Notes: generated by a model not told the origin, from the letters alone. Numbered from the stretch's first letter, positions 42,877 through 53,014 are shown. The stretch is 64,000 nt of DNA from Rhizobium leguminosarum (GCF_001679785.1 NZ_CP016289.1:496001-560000); one strand, 5' to 3'. Numbers and translations are program-made.

Positions 42877-44076
42877 CTAGCGGGCTTTGCCTCTATGCAG
42901 GAGGCCGATGATCGCTATCCCCGCCAATCCGGTGACGGCGCTGAGGATCGCGGTTCCCGAATAACCAGTCACAAAGGTGCCGGCGGCAAAGATCAGCGCG
43001 CCGATCCCGGCACTGGCAAAGATATTGACGGAGATCAGTGCGCTGCCGAGGCCCGGCCGGTCGGCGATCAGATCCTGCAGATAGGTGATCGGAATGCTGA
43101 TGATCGCCGACGCTCCGATGCCGGCAAGCAAGGTGAGCGCATAGAGGTGCCACGGCTCAGAGGCAAAGCCGAGCAGGCTGAGGAACACGGCATAGATGAT
43201 GGTACCGGCAGCAAGCGCCGTCATCTGGCCGGCCTTCCGCGCGATCCGCGACCAGACGATGATGAAGACGACCTCCAGCAATGCGACGATGCCGACGAGA
43301 ATGCCGACGTCACTCAGCCTGCCATGCGCAGCACCAGTGGCGATCAATGGCAGAAGGGCGTCATTGAGATGCAGTGTGCTGGTGATCAGCGCCACCCCGC
43401 AAATATGCGCCGAGATGCGCGGCGAAACCACCTGGCGAAGCGCGCCGAGATAACTGAGATGATGAACTGCTGCCATCTCCGTTCCCGCCCGCTTCGGCAG
43501 GGCGAAAACGATGATCCCCTGGCAGAGCAGACAGGAGATGCTGGCAAAGAGGTAGGCCGGCAGCATGCTCGATGCGCCAGACAGCAGCAGGCCGGTTATC
43601 CCTGGGATCAGCACCCAGGATAGCGAGATCATGGCGCGCACGCCGGAGTTGGCCGTCACCATGTCGCTTCGGTTCATGCCGTGCATCGCCGCGCGCGCAT
43701 TGGCAAACAGCAGCGAGTTCAGCGCCCCGTAGATCGGCAGCGGCAGCAACCCGCTGATGACGAATATGGCCGCAGTCGGAAACGCGTAGACCATGCCGTA
43801 GCCGACGATGCCAAACAGGCAGGCGCCGATCATCGTCGACCGGTACTCGCCAAGCCGGTCGGCGAGATTGCCGAGCAGGATGCTGATGACGACGTTCACC
43901 GCTGCCGAGACGAAACTCAGGAAGGAATAGAGACCGTCGCTCAAGCCCAATTCGCGGATACCCACGACCGAACGATAGGGGGCGGTCATCGCCCCCGCCA
44001 TTCCGAAGGTGAAAATGGCGATCATGCTTGCTCGGATCGCCGGATTACGGAAGACGTCGGGAAAAAGTCGGCTCAT
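42877..44076 (-). CDS. MFS transporter, sugar-efflux-like
   Basis: The 399-residue protein has 12 predicted spans, with helix 1 at SMIAIFTFGMAGAMTAPYRS and the inter-helix loop LGNLADRLGEYRSTMIGA that carries motif A (G...DRxG). The sugar efflux SetA/SotB branch looks closest. Located upstream of the ROK regulator and downstream of the SDR gene, from which a palindromic repeat separates it. ATG 44076 is chosen by hydrophobicity. There is no clear ribosome site. Confidence 0.75.
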   Translation of the reverse strand: MSRLFPDVFRNPAIRASMIAIFTFGMAGAMTAPYRSVVGIRELGLSDGLYSFLSFVSAAVNVVISILLGNLADRLGEYRSTMIGACLFGIVGYGMVYAFPTAAIFVISGLLPLPIYGALNSLLFANARAAMHGMNRSDMVTANSGVRAMISLSWVLIPGITGLLLSGASSMLPAYLFASISCLLCQGIIVFALPKRAGTEMAAVHHLSYLGALRQVVSPRISAHICGVALITSTLHLNDALLPLIATGAAHGRLSDVGILVGIVALLEVVFIIVWSRIARKAGQMTALAAGTIIYAVFLSLLGFASEPWHLYALTLLAGIGASAIISIPITYLQDLIADRPGLGSALISVNIFASAGIGALIFAAGTFVTGYSGTAILSAVTGLAGIAIIGLLHRGKAR

Positions 44077-44132
44077 GCGGTCATCGATCAGAAGTAAGCC
44101 GGCTTCACAACCCGCTCCTCTCGTCTTCCTCT

Positions 44133-44236
44133 GGAGCAATTCCAGGGAAAGTGCGAAGCGGTTTTTCGTCCGGAATTGCGTAAAACAAAAAGTTAGAGCG
44201 GTTCTGCGCTTCCATGAAAAAGTTGAACCGCTCTAG
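44133..44236. repeat. Rhizobial RIME-like intergenic palindromic repeat
   Basis: About 104 bases consist of two palindromes. GCAATTCC (44136-44143) pairs with GGAATTGC (44172-44179), and AGAGCGGTTC (44195-44204) pairs perfectly with GAACCGCTCT (44225-44234). The sequence GGAGCAATTCCAGG...CGGAATTGCGTAAAAC is one I know from many Rhizobium intergenic regions (RIME-type mosaic element). It lies between the SDR and MFS genes and could shape mRNA ends. Confidence 0.75.
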
Positions 44237-44239
44237 GTT

Positions 44240-45016
44240 TCAGTAATGTTCCGATTGCGAGAAGGTTCGCGCGAGTTCGGCCTGGCCGGCCGTGAGGCCG
44301 CAATCGACAGGCAGGCAGACGCCTGATATCGCTGCGGCCAGGGGACCGGCAAGGAAGGCCACGGCATTGGCAACATCTTTCGGATCGACAACGCGCTGCA
44401 GCGGATACCAGCGGCGTGCTTCCTCGAAAACATTCGGATTGGCTGCCGCGCGTGCCTCCCAGGCCTGCGTCTTCACCGTGCCGGGTGCGACGGCGTTGGA
44501 CCGGATGCCGAACTTGCCGTATTCCACGGCAACCAGCCGGGTGAAATGCAGAAGGCCTGCCTTGGCGACGCTATAGGCCGGGTGCCCGAAGACATGCATG
44601 CCGTTGACCGAGGCGATGTTGACGACGGAACCCTTCGAGGCCTTCAGCATGGGTTCGAATGCGCGGAAACATAAGAATGCCGCTTCGAGATTAAGCGCAT
44701 TGTCCGCCCGCCAGATCTCGGGCGTCGTGTCGTGCAGGCTGGTCGCGCGGGCAGCACCCGCATTGTTGACCAGGGTTCGAACCACGCCGACGTCGGCGGC
44801 GCGTCTTGCCAATTCCGCAATGCTCGTCTCGCTGGTTACATCGCATTCGACGGCGACGAAGCGATTGCCCGGTCCGAGTTTCGCGGCCACGGCAGCCGCA
44901 GCCTCCGCATCGATGTCGGCGAGCAACACGACGTCGTGGTCATCGGCGAGCCGTGCGGCGATCGCTGCGCCGATATCGCCGGCAGCGCCGGTAACGATGG
45001 CTATCGACTGCGTCAT
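44240..45016 (-). CDS. Short-chain dehydrogenase/reductase
   Basis: The 258-residue SDR has IAIVTGAAGDIGAAIAARLA, NNAGAARATSLHD, catalytic Ser in VNIASVNGMHVFG, and YSVAKAGLLHFTR with Tyr-Lys. Third gene of a minus-strand unit after ridA and rpiR, about 26 bases behind the latter. A RIME-like repeat follows. It probably oxidises or reduces a hydroxy or keto intermediate of the neighbouring catabolic island. The ATG at 45016 has GGGAG 13 bases upstream. Substrate unknown. Confidence 0.88.
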   Translation of the reverse strand: MTQSIAIVTGAAGDIGAAIAARLADDHDVVLLADIDAEAAAAVAAKLGPGNRFVAVECDVTSETSIAELARRAADVGVVRTLVNNAGAARATSLHDTTPEIWRADNALNLEAAFLCFRAFEPMLKASKGSVVNIASVNGMHVFGHPAYSVAKAGLLHFTRLVAVEYGKFGIRSNAVAPGTVKTQAWEARAAANPNVFEEARRWYPLQRVVDPKDVANAVAFLAGPLAAAISGVCLPVDCGLTAGQAELARTFSQSEHY

Positions 45017-45041
45017 TTTCCGTCGCTCCCGTTCATGAACC

Positions 45042-45905
45042 TCAATCTCCAAGCAATTGCCGGTCGTCGCCGTCACGGTGAATGACAAGCTGCTGCTTGA
45101 TACGCCGAAGCGTGGTCGTCGCCTTCGGCTGAACGGCATAGGCGACCAGGCTCGACAGGATATCGATCGTCGCGATGTAGGCGATCCGCGTCGAGGTCGG
45201 GCGATAGATATTGTGGCCCTCGGGAAGATCGATCGGCACGACGATTTCGGCGGCCTTGGCAACCGGGCTGTCCGTCTGGGTGAGCGCGATCGTCTTCACC
45301 TTGGTCTGGCGGGCAAGCTCGAAGGCCCGCACCAGCTCCATATTGCGCCCTGAGAAGGACGAGCCGATCAACACGTCACCGGGCCTTGCCGCGGCAGCCA
45401 TCATCAGCTGCATGCTGTGGTCGGAACTTGCCGTGATGCGAAGCCCGAGACGGAAGAGCCGGTTCTGCAGTTCGTCGGCGATCATCGACGAATTGCCGCC
45501 CGACCCGAACGCATAGATCATATCGGCCTTGGCGATATGCGAAACGGCGGCTTCGATCGCGGCAAGATCGAGCGACCGATGCAGGAGAAAGAGCGCGTTC
45601 TGGGCCTTGGTGATGATATCCTGGACGACATCGGCCGGATCGGTGCTTTTCGATTCCGGTTTCAGATAACGAACGCCGATATGGGCGGTGCGGGCAAGCT
45701 GCACCTTGAAGTCGGAAAAGCTCTCGCAACCGAGCCGCCGGCAAAAGCGGGTAACGGTTGGCGGCGATACCTCGGCCCGTTCCGCGAGCTCGATGATCGA
45801 GGCATTCACGGCAAACTCGAAGTCGTTGACGATAATCTCCGCGATGCGGCTCTCGGAGGGAGAGAGCCGACCCTTGTCTTCCTGCAGCGTTGAAAAGATA
45901 TCCAA
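45042..45905 (-). CDS. MurR/RpiR-family transcriptional regulator
   Basis: The 287-residue protein has an N-terminal HTH_6 domain (LSPSESRIAEIIVNDFEFAV, AEVSPPTVTRFCRRLGCESF) and a C-terminal SIS sugar-isomerase domain (AFGSGGNSSMIADELQNRLF, GDVLIGSSFSGRNMELVRAF). SIS domains bind phosphosugars or related ligands. It lies between ridA and the SDR gene. Two shared motifs in the ridA promoter and in the downstream ABC operon promoter are candidates for its binding sites. Confidence 0.92.
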   Translation of the reverse strand: MDIFSTLQEDKGRLSPSESRIAEIIVNDFEFAVNASIIELAERAEVSPPTVTRFCRRLGCESFSDFKVQLARTAHIGVRYLKPESKSTDPADVVQDIITKAQNALFLLHRSLDLAAIEAAVSHIAKADMIYAFGSGGNSSMIADELQNRLFRLGLRITASSDHSMQLMMAAAARPGDVLIGSSFSGRNMELVRAFELARQTKVKTIALTQTDSPVAKAAEIVVPIDLPEGHNIYRPTSTRIAYIATIDILSSLVAYAVQPKATTTLRRIKQQLVIHRDGDDRQLLGD

Positions 45906-45926
45906 GCCCGTCCCCCCGATGGTTCT

Positions 45927-46316
45927 CTATCCATCCTTCTTCTTATAGGCCACGCAGTCGATCTCAACCTTGCAATCAACCATCATCGACGATTGCACAC
46001 AGGCGCGTGCCGGCGGGTGTTCGCCGAAGTACTCCTGATAGATTTTATTGAAGGTCCAGAAATCGCGCGGATCATCGAGCCAGACGCCGACGCGCACGAC
46101 GTCCTCGACGCCATATCCGGCCTCATCGAGGATCGCCAGGACATTGGCAATCGTCTTGTGGGTCTGAGCAATGATGTTGCCGTCGATGATTTCGCCATCT
46201 TCCATCGCAACCTGGCCGGAAACATACAGCCATCCGTCGGCTTCGACCGCACGTGCGAAAGGCAGCGCCTTGCCGCCGGCGCCCGTTTGAACAGTGCCAT
46301 AGCGCTTGATCGGCAT
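45927..46316 (-). CDS. RidA-family enamine/imine deaminase
   Basis: The 129-residue protein has the RidA/YjgF fold with GKALPFARAVEADGWLYVSG and the key Arg in HPPARACVQ, the position of Arg105 needed for deaminase activity. RidA proteins hydrolyse reactive 2-aminoacrylate-type enamines and imines. Here it faces a D-serine dehydratase-like enzyme across the divergent region, which would make such enamines. AAGGACTCC before ATG 46316 fixes the start. First gene of ridA-rpiR-SDR. Confidence 0.9.
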   Translation of the reverse strand: MPIKRYGTVQTGAGGKALPFARAVEADGWLYVSGQVAMEDGEIIDGNIIAQTHKTIANVLAILDEAGYGVEDVVRVGVWLDDPRDFWTFNKIYQEYFGEHPPARACVQSSMMVDCKVEIDCVAYKKKDG

Positions 46317-46333
46317 GCTGGAGTCCTTGCAAA

Positions 46334-46352
46334 TTATTTTCTTGATAAGTTG
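46334..46352 (-). promoter_or_regulatory. Shared operator A in the ridA promoter
   Basis: TTATTTTCTTGATAAGTTG (plus strand) closely matches TTATTTTCTTTAAGTTG at 57323. On the minus strand it fills the spacer between a -35 CTTGTC (46357-46352) and a weak -10 region, 18 bases before the ridA start. A regulator bound here would block ridA-rpiR-SDR. Confidence 0.5.
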
Positions 46353-46400
46353 ACAAGTGACCATAGAAAGCAGAATTTGACCAGAGAAAAACACCATTTA

Positions 46401-46414
46401 TGAAAAGAATTTCA
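46401..46414. promoter_or_regulatory. Palindrome B in the ridA/NTF2 divergent region
   Basis: TGAAA-AGAA-TTTCA is a perfect 5-bp dyad 13 bases before the NTF2-like gene. Its distance from operator A (67 bases, start to start) is almost the same as that of the similar palindrome at 57389 from its operator A (66 bases). RpiR-type regulators often bind AT-rich dyads of this form. Confidence 0.45.
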
Positions 46415-46427
46415 ATCCGGGGCTGAT

Positions 46428-46910
46428 ATGCGCGATCCTTTCCAGAATCCTTTCCCGTCAGACGGCGCCCGGCATGCCATCTGGGAAATGCTCGTCCCGC
46501 GCGATATCGATGCGTTTCTGGCGGCCGATTGGTCGATGGTGGAACATGACTTCGTCGAAGAGGGCTTTATCGGTATCGATGCCCAGAAGCAGGTCAGCCC
46601 CGACAGGTGGCGTCTGGCATTTCCGACGCTGTCGGCCTATCGCCAGGAATGGCTGAGGCAGGCAAAGGATTTCGCCGAGCAGAGTTTCGCAGAAGACGCG
46701 CGCACGGCGATCTTCACCACGACGACGCTTGAGGATATCGAAATCGAGGGCGAAATGGCCCTCGTTCGCAAGAAATTCGACGGCGGCATTACCAAGAGCG
46801 ACGATACCCGGGACGTCCTGCAATGGCAGACGCTCTATTACTGCAGGCTTCACCAAGGGCGCTGGAAAATCTCAGGTTTCACCGGCTACCTGCCGAACCC
46901 GATGGGGTAA
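46428..46910 (+). CDS. NTF2-like (SnoaL-fold) hypothetical protein
   Basis: The 160-residue protein has no signal. Its pattern (HAIWEMLVPRDIDAFLAADW at the front, LQWQTLYYCRLHQGRWKISG at the end) suggests an alpha+beta cone of the NTF2-like superfamily, small enzymes or binding proteins. First gene of the plus-strand unit with the M81 and D-serine dehydratase-like genes and divergent from ridA. It may act on an intermediate of that pathway. The family call is from pattern only. Confidence 0.6.
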   Translation: MRDPFQNPFPSDGARHAIWEMLVPRDIDAFLAADWSMVEHDFVEEGFIGIDAQKQVSPDRWRLAFPTLSAYRQEWLRQAKDFAEQSFAEDARTAIFTTTTLEDIEIEGEMALVRKKFDGGITKSDDTRDVLQWQTLYYCRLHQGRWKISGFTGYLPNPMG

Positions 46911-46940
46911 AGCAGAGCCGACAACACGAAGGCGACTTAC

Positions 46941-48416
46941 TTGCGCATTTTCACGGCGGCACTGGCGACCGAGACCAACACCTTTTCCCCGATCTGCGTG
47001 GATCGCCGCGCATTCGAAGCCTCGCTTTATGCGCCCCCCGGTCAACATCCAGAAACGCCGACGCTGTGCACTGCGCCGATCACCGTCGGAAGGCGCGTCA
47101 CCCGAGAAAAGGGTTGGGAACTGATTGAGGGAACCGCCACCTGGGCCGACCCCGCAGGCCTCGTCAACCGGGCGACCTACGAGGAACTGCGTGACGAAAT
47201 CCTCGAGCAGCTCCGCGCGGCAATGCCGGTCGACGCCGTTGTCATGGGCCTGCACGGCGCCATGGTGGCCGCCGGATACGAGGATACCGAAGGCGATCTT
47301 CTCTCGCGCATCCGCGAGATCGTCGGGCCCGATGTCCTCATCTGCGCCGAACTCGATCCGCACAGCCATCTCACGGCAAAACGTGTCGCCGCTCTCAATT
47401 TCGCTGTCTATTTCAAGGAGTTTCCGCACACGGACTTCGTCGACCGTGCCGAGGATCTCTGGCGCATCGCGGTCGAAACGCTCGAAGGGCGGATCAAGCC
47501 TGATATGTCGGTGTTCGACTGCCGAATGATCGACGTCTTCCCGACATCGCGCGAGCCCATGCGTTCCTTCGTCGACAAGATCATGCAGATCGAGAAGGAT
47601 GATCCGGATGTCCTGTCGATCTCGGTGATCCACGGCTTCATGGTAGGCGACGTTCCCGAAATGGGAACGAAGCTGCTTGTCGTGACGGACAATAGACCGG
47701 CAAAGGGCGCGGCTTTGGCGCGCGAACTCGGTCTCGAACTGTTTTCGAAGCGCGGCACCTTCATGGTCCCGCAGATCGACGAGAAGGAAGCCGTCTCACG
47801 CGCGATGACTGCCACCGCATGGCCTGTTGTCATCGCCGATGTCTGGGATAATCCCGGTGGCGGCACCGCAGGAGATGCGACGGTCATCCTCGGAGAGCTG
47901 ATCGCCCGCGGCGTCACGAGTGCCGCGATCGGCACCATCTGGGATCCGGTGGCCGTCCAGATCTGTTTTGCGGCGGGCGAGGGGGCGGAAATTCCGCTGC
48001 GCTTCGGCGCCAAGTCGGCGCCCGGCACCGGCAATCCCGTCGACGGTACCGTCAAGGTCGTCAAGCTGGTGAAGAATGCCGAGATGCAGTTCGGCGAGAG
48101 CCTCGCACCTTTCGGCGACGCCGCACATATCGTGCTTGACGGCATCGACATCATCCTCAATTCGACACGCGCTCAAAGCTTCGATCCGAGCCTTTTTTCG
48201 TCGATGGGCATCGACCCCGCAAGGCAGAAGATCCTGGTGATCAAATCCACCAACCACTTCTTCGCGTCCTTCTCGAAGATCGCGGCCGAGATCCTTTACT
48301 GCTCTGCCGGAACGCCCTATCCCAATAATCCGGCGACGACACCATACCGGCGGGCACCGAAGACCATATGGCCGATCGTCGCCGATCCACACGGACCAGA
48401 ACGCGGAGCCGCCTAG
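46941..48416 (+). CDS. M81-family metallohydrolase (MlrC-like)
   Basis: The 491-residue protein belongs to the MlrC/DUF1485 family, with the front FTAALATETNTFSP and MGLHGAM near residue 103. The expected zinc ligands are visible: D139 and H141 in ELDPHSHLT and H163 in FKEFPHTD. The C-terminal MlrC_C domain follows (NPGGGTAGDATVIL). The family name-giver opens microcystin peptides, but most members sit in amino-acid or amide catabolic clusters with unknown substrates. The start is TTG 46941, with GAAGGCG eight bases before it. It adjoins the next gene with no gap, a strong sign of coupling. Confidence 0.88.
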   Translation: MRIFTAALATETNTFSPICVDRRAFEASLYAPPGQHPETPTLCTAPITVGRRVTREKGWELIEGTATWADPAGLVNRATYEELRDEILEQLRAAMPVDAVVMGLHGAMVAAGYEDTEGDLLSRIREIVGPDVLICAELDPHSHLTAKRVAALNFAVYFKEFPHTDFVDRAEDLWRIAVETLEGRIKPDMSVFDCRMIDVFPTSREPMRSFVDKIMQIEKDDPDVLSISVIHGFMVGDVPEMGTKLLVVTDNRPAKGAALARELGLELFSKRGTFMVPQIDEKEAVSRAMTATAWPVVIADVWDNPGGGTAGDATVILGELIARGVTSAAIGTIWDPVAVQICFAAGEGAEIPLRFGAKSAPGTGNPVDGTVKVVKLVKNAEMQFGESLAPFGDAAHIVLDGIDIILNSTRAQSFDPSLFSSMGIDPARQKILVIKSTNHFFASFSKIAAEILYCSAGTPYPNNPATTPYRRAPKTIWPIVADPHGPERGAA

Positions 48417-49517
48417 ATGCATGACAACAGGTTTGCCGTCATCGCCAAGGCAGGTGACAGGATCGCCGATCTCTCGACGCCGCGTCCTGTGATCGACGAA
48501 GACAGGCTGGCGGCAAACATAGACCGCGTTCAATCCTATATGGATCAGCACGGGCTGAACTTCCGCCCGCATATCAAGACGCACAAGATCCCGGCTCTCG
48601 CCGTCGTGCAGGTTGCCGCGGGCGCCAAGGGCATCAATTGCCAGAAGGTGACGGAAGCCGAAGTCTTTGCCGAAGCCGGCTTCGAGGATATCCTCATCAC
48701 CTTCAATATCCTCGGACCGCAGAAGATCGAGCGGCTGGCCAAGTTGAACGAGAGAATTTCGGCCCTCAAGGTCGTCGCCGACAGCGAAGTGACGGTCGAC
48801 GGGCTCGCGGCGCATTTCTCCGGCCACAAGCCGCTGAACGTGCTGGTCGAATGCGATACCGGCGGCGGCCGCTGCGGCGTGCAGACACCGGGTGAGGCGG
48901 CCTCGCTCGCCAGGCGCATCGCCGCTGCCGATGGCCTCACCTTCGGCGGCATCGTGACCTATCCGAAGCCGCAATCGGCCGCCGCCGTGGAAGCCTTCAT
49001 CGCCGAAACGCTGAAACAGCTGAAAACGGAAGGCATAACCTGCCCGATCGTCAGCAATGGCGGAACGCCAAGCCTCTTCGAGGCGCATCTCGTCACCTCA
49101 GCCACGGAACACCGCGCCGGCACCTATATCTATAATGATCGCCAGATGGTGCGCATGGGCCATTGCACCGAGGACGATTGCGCGATGCACGTGCTGGCGA
49201 CCGTCGTGTCACGGCCAAACGCCGATCGCGCCGTCATCGATGCCGGGTCGAAGGCGTTGACCTCGGATCTTCAGGGTTTTAGCGATTACGGCCTGATCGT
49301 CGGTTATCCCGAGGCGCGGATCAGCAGCCTCTCGGAAGAACACGGCGTGATCGACCTGTCGAATTGTGCCGGCCCCCGGCCGCAAATCGGCCAGAAGCTC
49401 TTCATCATCCCGAACCACACCTGCGTGGTCTCCAACCTGTTCGATACGATGGTCTTCCATCGGGGCGGCATCGTCACCCGCGTCGAAGAAGTCGCCGCCC
49501 GCGGCCTCGTTTGGTAG
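48417..49517 (+). CDS. D-serine dehydratase / D-threonine aldolase-like PLP enzyme (DSD1 family)
   Basis: The 366-residue fold-type III PLP enzyme has the Schiff-base lysine K54 in RPHIKTHK and the C-terminal metal pair H334/C336 in IPNHTCVV, as in eukaryotic D-serine dehydratase and D-threonine aldolase. These enzymes dehydrate or cleave D-3-hydroxy amino acids. Dehydration would yield 2-aminoacrylate-type enamines, the substrate of RidA, encoded nearby. It directly abuts the M81 gene. The exact reaction (dehydratase, aldolase, or an N-acyl variant) cannot be told from sequence. Confidence 0.85.
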   Translation: MHDNRFAVIAKAGDRIADLSTPRPVIDEDRLAANIDRVQSYMDQHGLNFRPHIKTHKIPALAVVQVAAGAKGINCQKVTEAEVFAEAGFEDILITFNILGPQKIERLAKLNERISALKVVADSEVTVDGLAAHFSGHKPLNVLVECDTGGGRCGVQTPGEAASLARRIAAADGLTFGGIVTYPKPQSAAAVEAFIAETLKQLKTEGITCPIVSNGGTPSLFEAHLVTSATEHRAGTYIYNDRQMVRMGHCTEDDCAMHVLATVVSRPNADRAVIDAGSKALTSDLQGFSDYGLIVGYPEARISSLSEEHGVIDLSNCAGPRPQIGQKLFIIPNHTCVVSNLFDTMVFHRGGIVTRVEEVAARGLVW

Positions 49518-49539
49518 GAGCCGCTTCCGATTGAGGGCG

Positions 49540-49566
49540 AAATGGCCCTGATCGCCGAAGGCCATT
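49540..49566 (+). terminator. Hairpin after the DSD1-like gene
   Basis: AATGGCC (49541-49547) pairs with GGCCATT (49560-49566), 7 bp with a 12-base loop, followed by TATT. Weak terminator candidate 23 bases after the stop. The rest of the gap up to 49799 shows nothing I can identify. Confidence 0.4.
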
Positions 49567-49799
49567 TATTCTGGACTGCAGTGGTTACCCCCACCTAAAG
49601 ACGTTCACTCCCAAGCGGGCCGACGCCAGTTGCATCTCTGAGGTAAAATGTCCATGTCCGAAGGCCAGAATGGACCGAAGCGAATCCGGAACCGCTGAGC
49701 CAGCAGCAACCTGTATCGCTCTCACGCCATCCGGGTTACGATGCGTAGCTGAGAACCGGCGCGGTCGCTGCGTCGGACCACCTACGTCAGGAGGGCCAT

Positions 49800-50384
49800 G
49801 TGAAATCGCCAACAGTGAGAGTTATGGCCGCGGCCGAGGAAGTTTTGGCGGTCGAAACGGTCATGTTGGCGTTTGCAGCGGATCCTATGGCGCGATGGAC
49901 CTGGCCGCATGCACACCAGTACCTTGCGGCCATGCCGCGAATGATCCGGGCGTTCGGGAGCAGCGCATTCTCTAACGGAAGCGCCTTTTGCACCGACGGC
50001 TACGCCGGGACGGCGCTGTGGCTATCGCCCGGGGTGCATTCCGACGAGGAAGGGCTTGGTGCGGTGCTCGAGAGCACGGTTGCGCCCGCTCTTGCCCCCG
50101 AAACCGCGGCCATATTCGAGCAGATGGCCACGTACCACCCAACGGAACCACATTGGTACCTGCCCCTGATCGGCGTCGACCCGGCGCATCAAGGCAAAGG
50201 TCACGGTGACGTCTTGATGGCGTACGCACTCGCACGGTGCGATCGCGATCACGCGCCAGCCTATTTGGAATCCTCGAACCCGCGCAACATTCCGTTCTAC
50301 CGACGCTACGGCTTCGAACCGCTCGGCGCGATCCAGGTCGGTTCGTCGCCGACGCTCGTCCCGATGCTGCGGCGGCCGCGTTGA
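49800..50384 (+). CDS. GNAT-family N-acetyltransferase
   Basis: The 194-residue acyltransferase has the acetyl-CoA motif A LIGVDPAHQGKGHGDVLMAY (Q/R-x-x-G-x-G/A pattern) and ends in NPRNIPFYRRYGFEPLGAIQ, motif B. It would acetylate a small amine or antibiotic-like substrate. GTG 49800 is preceded by AGGAGG at good distance, one of the strongest ribosome sites in the window. Single gene, convergent with the arginase-like gene. Confidence 0.87.
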   Translation: MKSPTVRVMAAAEEVLAVETVMLAFAADPMARWTWPHAHQYLAAMPRMIRAFGSSAFSNGSAFCTDGYAGTALWLSPGVHSDEEGLGAVLESTVAPALAPETAAIFEQMATYHPTEPHWYLPLIGVDPAHQGKGHGDVLMAYALARCDRDHAPAYLESSNPRNIPFYRRYGFEPLGAIQVGSSPTLVPMLRRPR

Positions 50385-50447
50385 GCTACTAACCCAAAGT
50401 CTGCGTTCGGAGTGTGTCTGCGCCGGCAAACAAACGTGCTCACGTGT

Positions 50448-51341
50448 TCAGTGCGCTGCTGTTCCGAGCGCTGCGGCTAGTACGTCGGCCAGGCCGCGCC
50501 CGGCGCTGCCGTCCTCATCAAGGCGCGGATTGTAGATGGTGATCTCGATACCGACTGCCTTGCCACTCGCCAAGGCAACCCGAAGCGCGGTTTCTAGCTC
50601 GTCCCACGATAACCCGCCCGGCACGCGGAAATCGACAGCCGGCATGATGCCGTCATCGAGGCAATCGGCGTCGAGATGGATGAAGAAGCCGTCCAATTCC
50701 TCTCGCGTCAGGTGGTCGACCGCTTCGCGCGCGGCGGCCTCGATGCCCATCGCGCGCACGGCGGGAAGGTCAATCGCCTTGAGCTCTTTGGGAAGCGGCT
50801 GGCTTCCGTACTCCTCCTGATCGTTATGATCGCGATATGCGAACGCGACGGCGTCTTCGGGACGGACCAAAGGACCGCGACCTTCAATGTCGGTCAGGAG
50901 CGACGGGCCGTGGCCGGTGACCAAGGCAAGATCCATCGAGGCGCCCTCACCATTGGGTTCCGCCTCGGGCTGAAAGAAATCGGCGTTGCCGTCGATGAAG
51001 AACAGGCCGTAGCGGCCGCGCCGTCGAAACGCGAGCATCGAGCCCATCAGGATCGTGCAATCGCCGCCGAGTACAACCGGAAATCTGCCCGCGTCAAGCA
51101 CCGCTTCCACCGCGTCGGCGAGCTTGGGCGACCACGCCGCGATTGCCCTGGCATTCAGGATACCGGTCTCGGGATCGGGCATAGGGTCCTTCGGAGGCAC
51201 CGCCAGCCGCTCGGCGCGGTGCGCATGGATGCGCTCCGCAAGTCCGAGGCCCAAGAGCTGGCCAGGCAAGCGCTCCACACCGTCGGTCGCCAAGCCCAGC
51301 GTAGAGGGGGCTTCGAGAATTGCATAGGGAAGGGTCGGCAT
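50448..51341 (-). CDS. Arginase/ureohydrolase-fold protein with altered metal site
   Basis: The 297-residue protein has the ureohydrolase fold signatures, but with changes. GGDH is GGDC (C95), DAHxD is DGNAD (D117, N119, D121), and the third motif reads DADCLDD (D224, D226, D230). Two metal-ligand histidines of true arginases are thus Cys and Asn. As I recall, Cys at the first site is seen in other bacterial arginase-like groups, but Asn at the second is rarer. A weakened or different metal centre is likely, so arginase or agmatinase activity should not be assumed. Followed closely by a VOC protein. Confidence 0.8.
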   Translation of the reverse strand: MPTLPYAILEAPSTLGLATDGVERLPGQLLGLGLAERIHAHRAERLAVPPKDPMPDPETGILNARAIAAWSPKLADAVEAVLDAGRFPVVLGGDCTILMGSMLAFRRRGRYGLFFIDGNADFFQPEAEPNGEGASMDLALVTGHGPSLLTDIEGRGPLVRPEDAVAFAYRDHNDQEEYGSQPLPKELKAIDLPAVRAMGIEAAAREAVDHLTREELDGFFIHLDADCLDDGIMPAVDFRVPGGLSWDELETALRVALASGKAVGIEITIYNPRLDEDGSAGRGLADVLAAALGTAAH

Positions 51342-51360
51342 GCGCGGCTCCGTTAGCGAG

Positions 51361-51738
51361 TCATTTTGCGGAGTAGGTCACGGCCTCGATCTTGTGACCG
51401 TCCGGATCGCGGACGAACGCTCCATAATAGTTCGCATCATAACTCGGCCGCAGGCCCGGAGCGCCATCGTCGCTGCCGCCATATTTTAGTGCTGCTGCGT
51501 AAAATTGATTGACCATCGAACGGTCCTCGACAGCAAAGGCGATATGAGTGCCATTGCCCACGGTCGCTGGTTTTCCATCAATCGGAACCTGGACGCTGAA
51601 ATGAAACGTACCACTGCCGTAACCAAGTCCACCCTCGTCCTCGGCCATCGGCACAATTCCGACGATGGGTAAAACGGCGTCGTAGAAGCGCTTCGAACGC
51701 GCAACATCATTCGTCCCAACCGAGACATGGTGGATCAC
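51361..51738 (-). CDS. VOC-family (glyoxalase-fold) protein
   Basis: The 125-residue single-domain protein starts [20 protein letters not shown] and ends [18 protein letters not shown], the typical two beta-alpha-beta-beta-beta modules of vicinal oxygen chelate proteins. His3 or His4, a central His and Glu near the end could bind a metal. Members act as glyoxalases, dioxygenases or binding/resistance proteins. Lies 20 bases upstream of the arginase-like gene on the same strand and probably shares its transcript. Confidence 0.88.
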   Translation of the reverse strand: MIHHVSVGTNDVARSKRFYDAVLPIVGIVPMAEDEGGLGYGSGTFHFSVQVPIDGKPATVGNGTHIAFAVEDRSMVNQFYAAALKYGGSDDGAPGLRPSYDANYYGAFVRDPDGHKIEAVTYSAK

Positions 51739-51880
51739 GACTACCTCCGCTAGCCTTGTCCCCTAACGGCAGCTTTTGGTCATTGTTCCCTCAAACCGTT
51801 GTTTGCAATCGCCTCGCGTGTCATTTCCTCCCCGGAACCGATCCCTGGCAGGACAAACCACTGAAACGGAGCCAGTCGGT

Positions 51881-53014
<1,134 letters not shown>

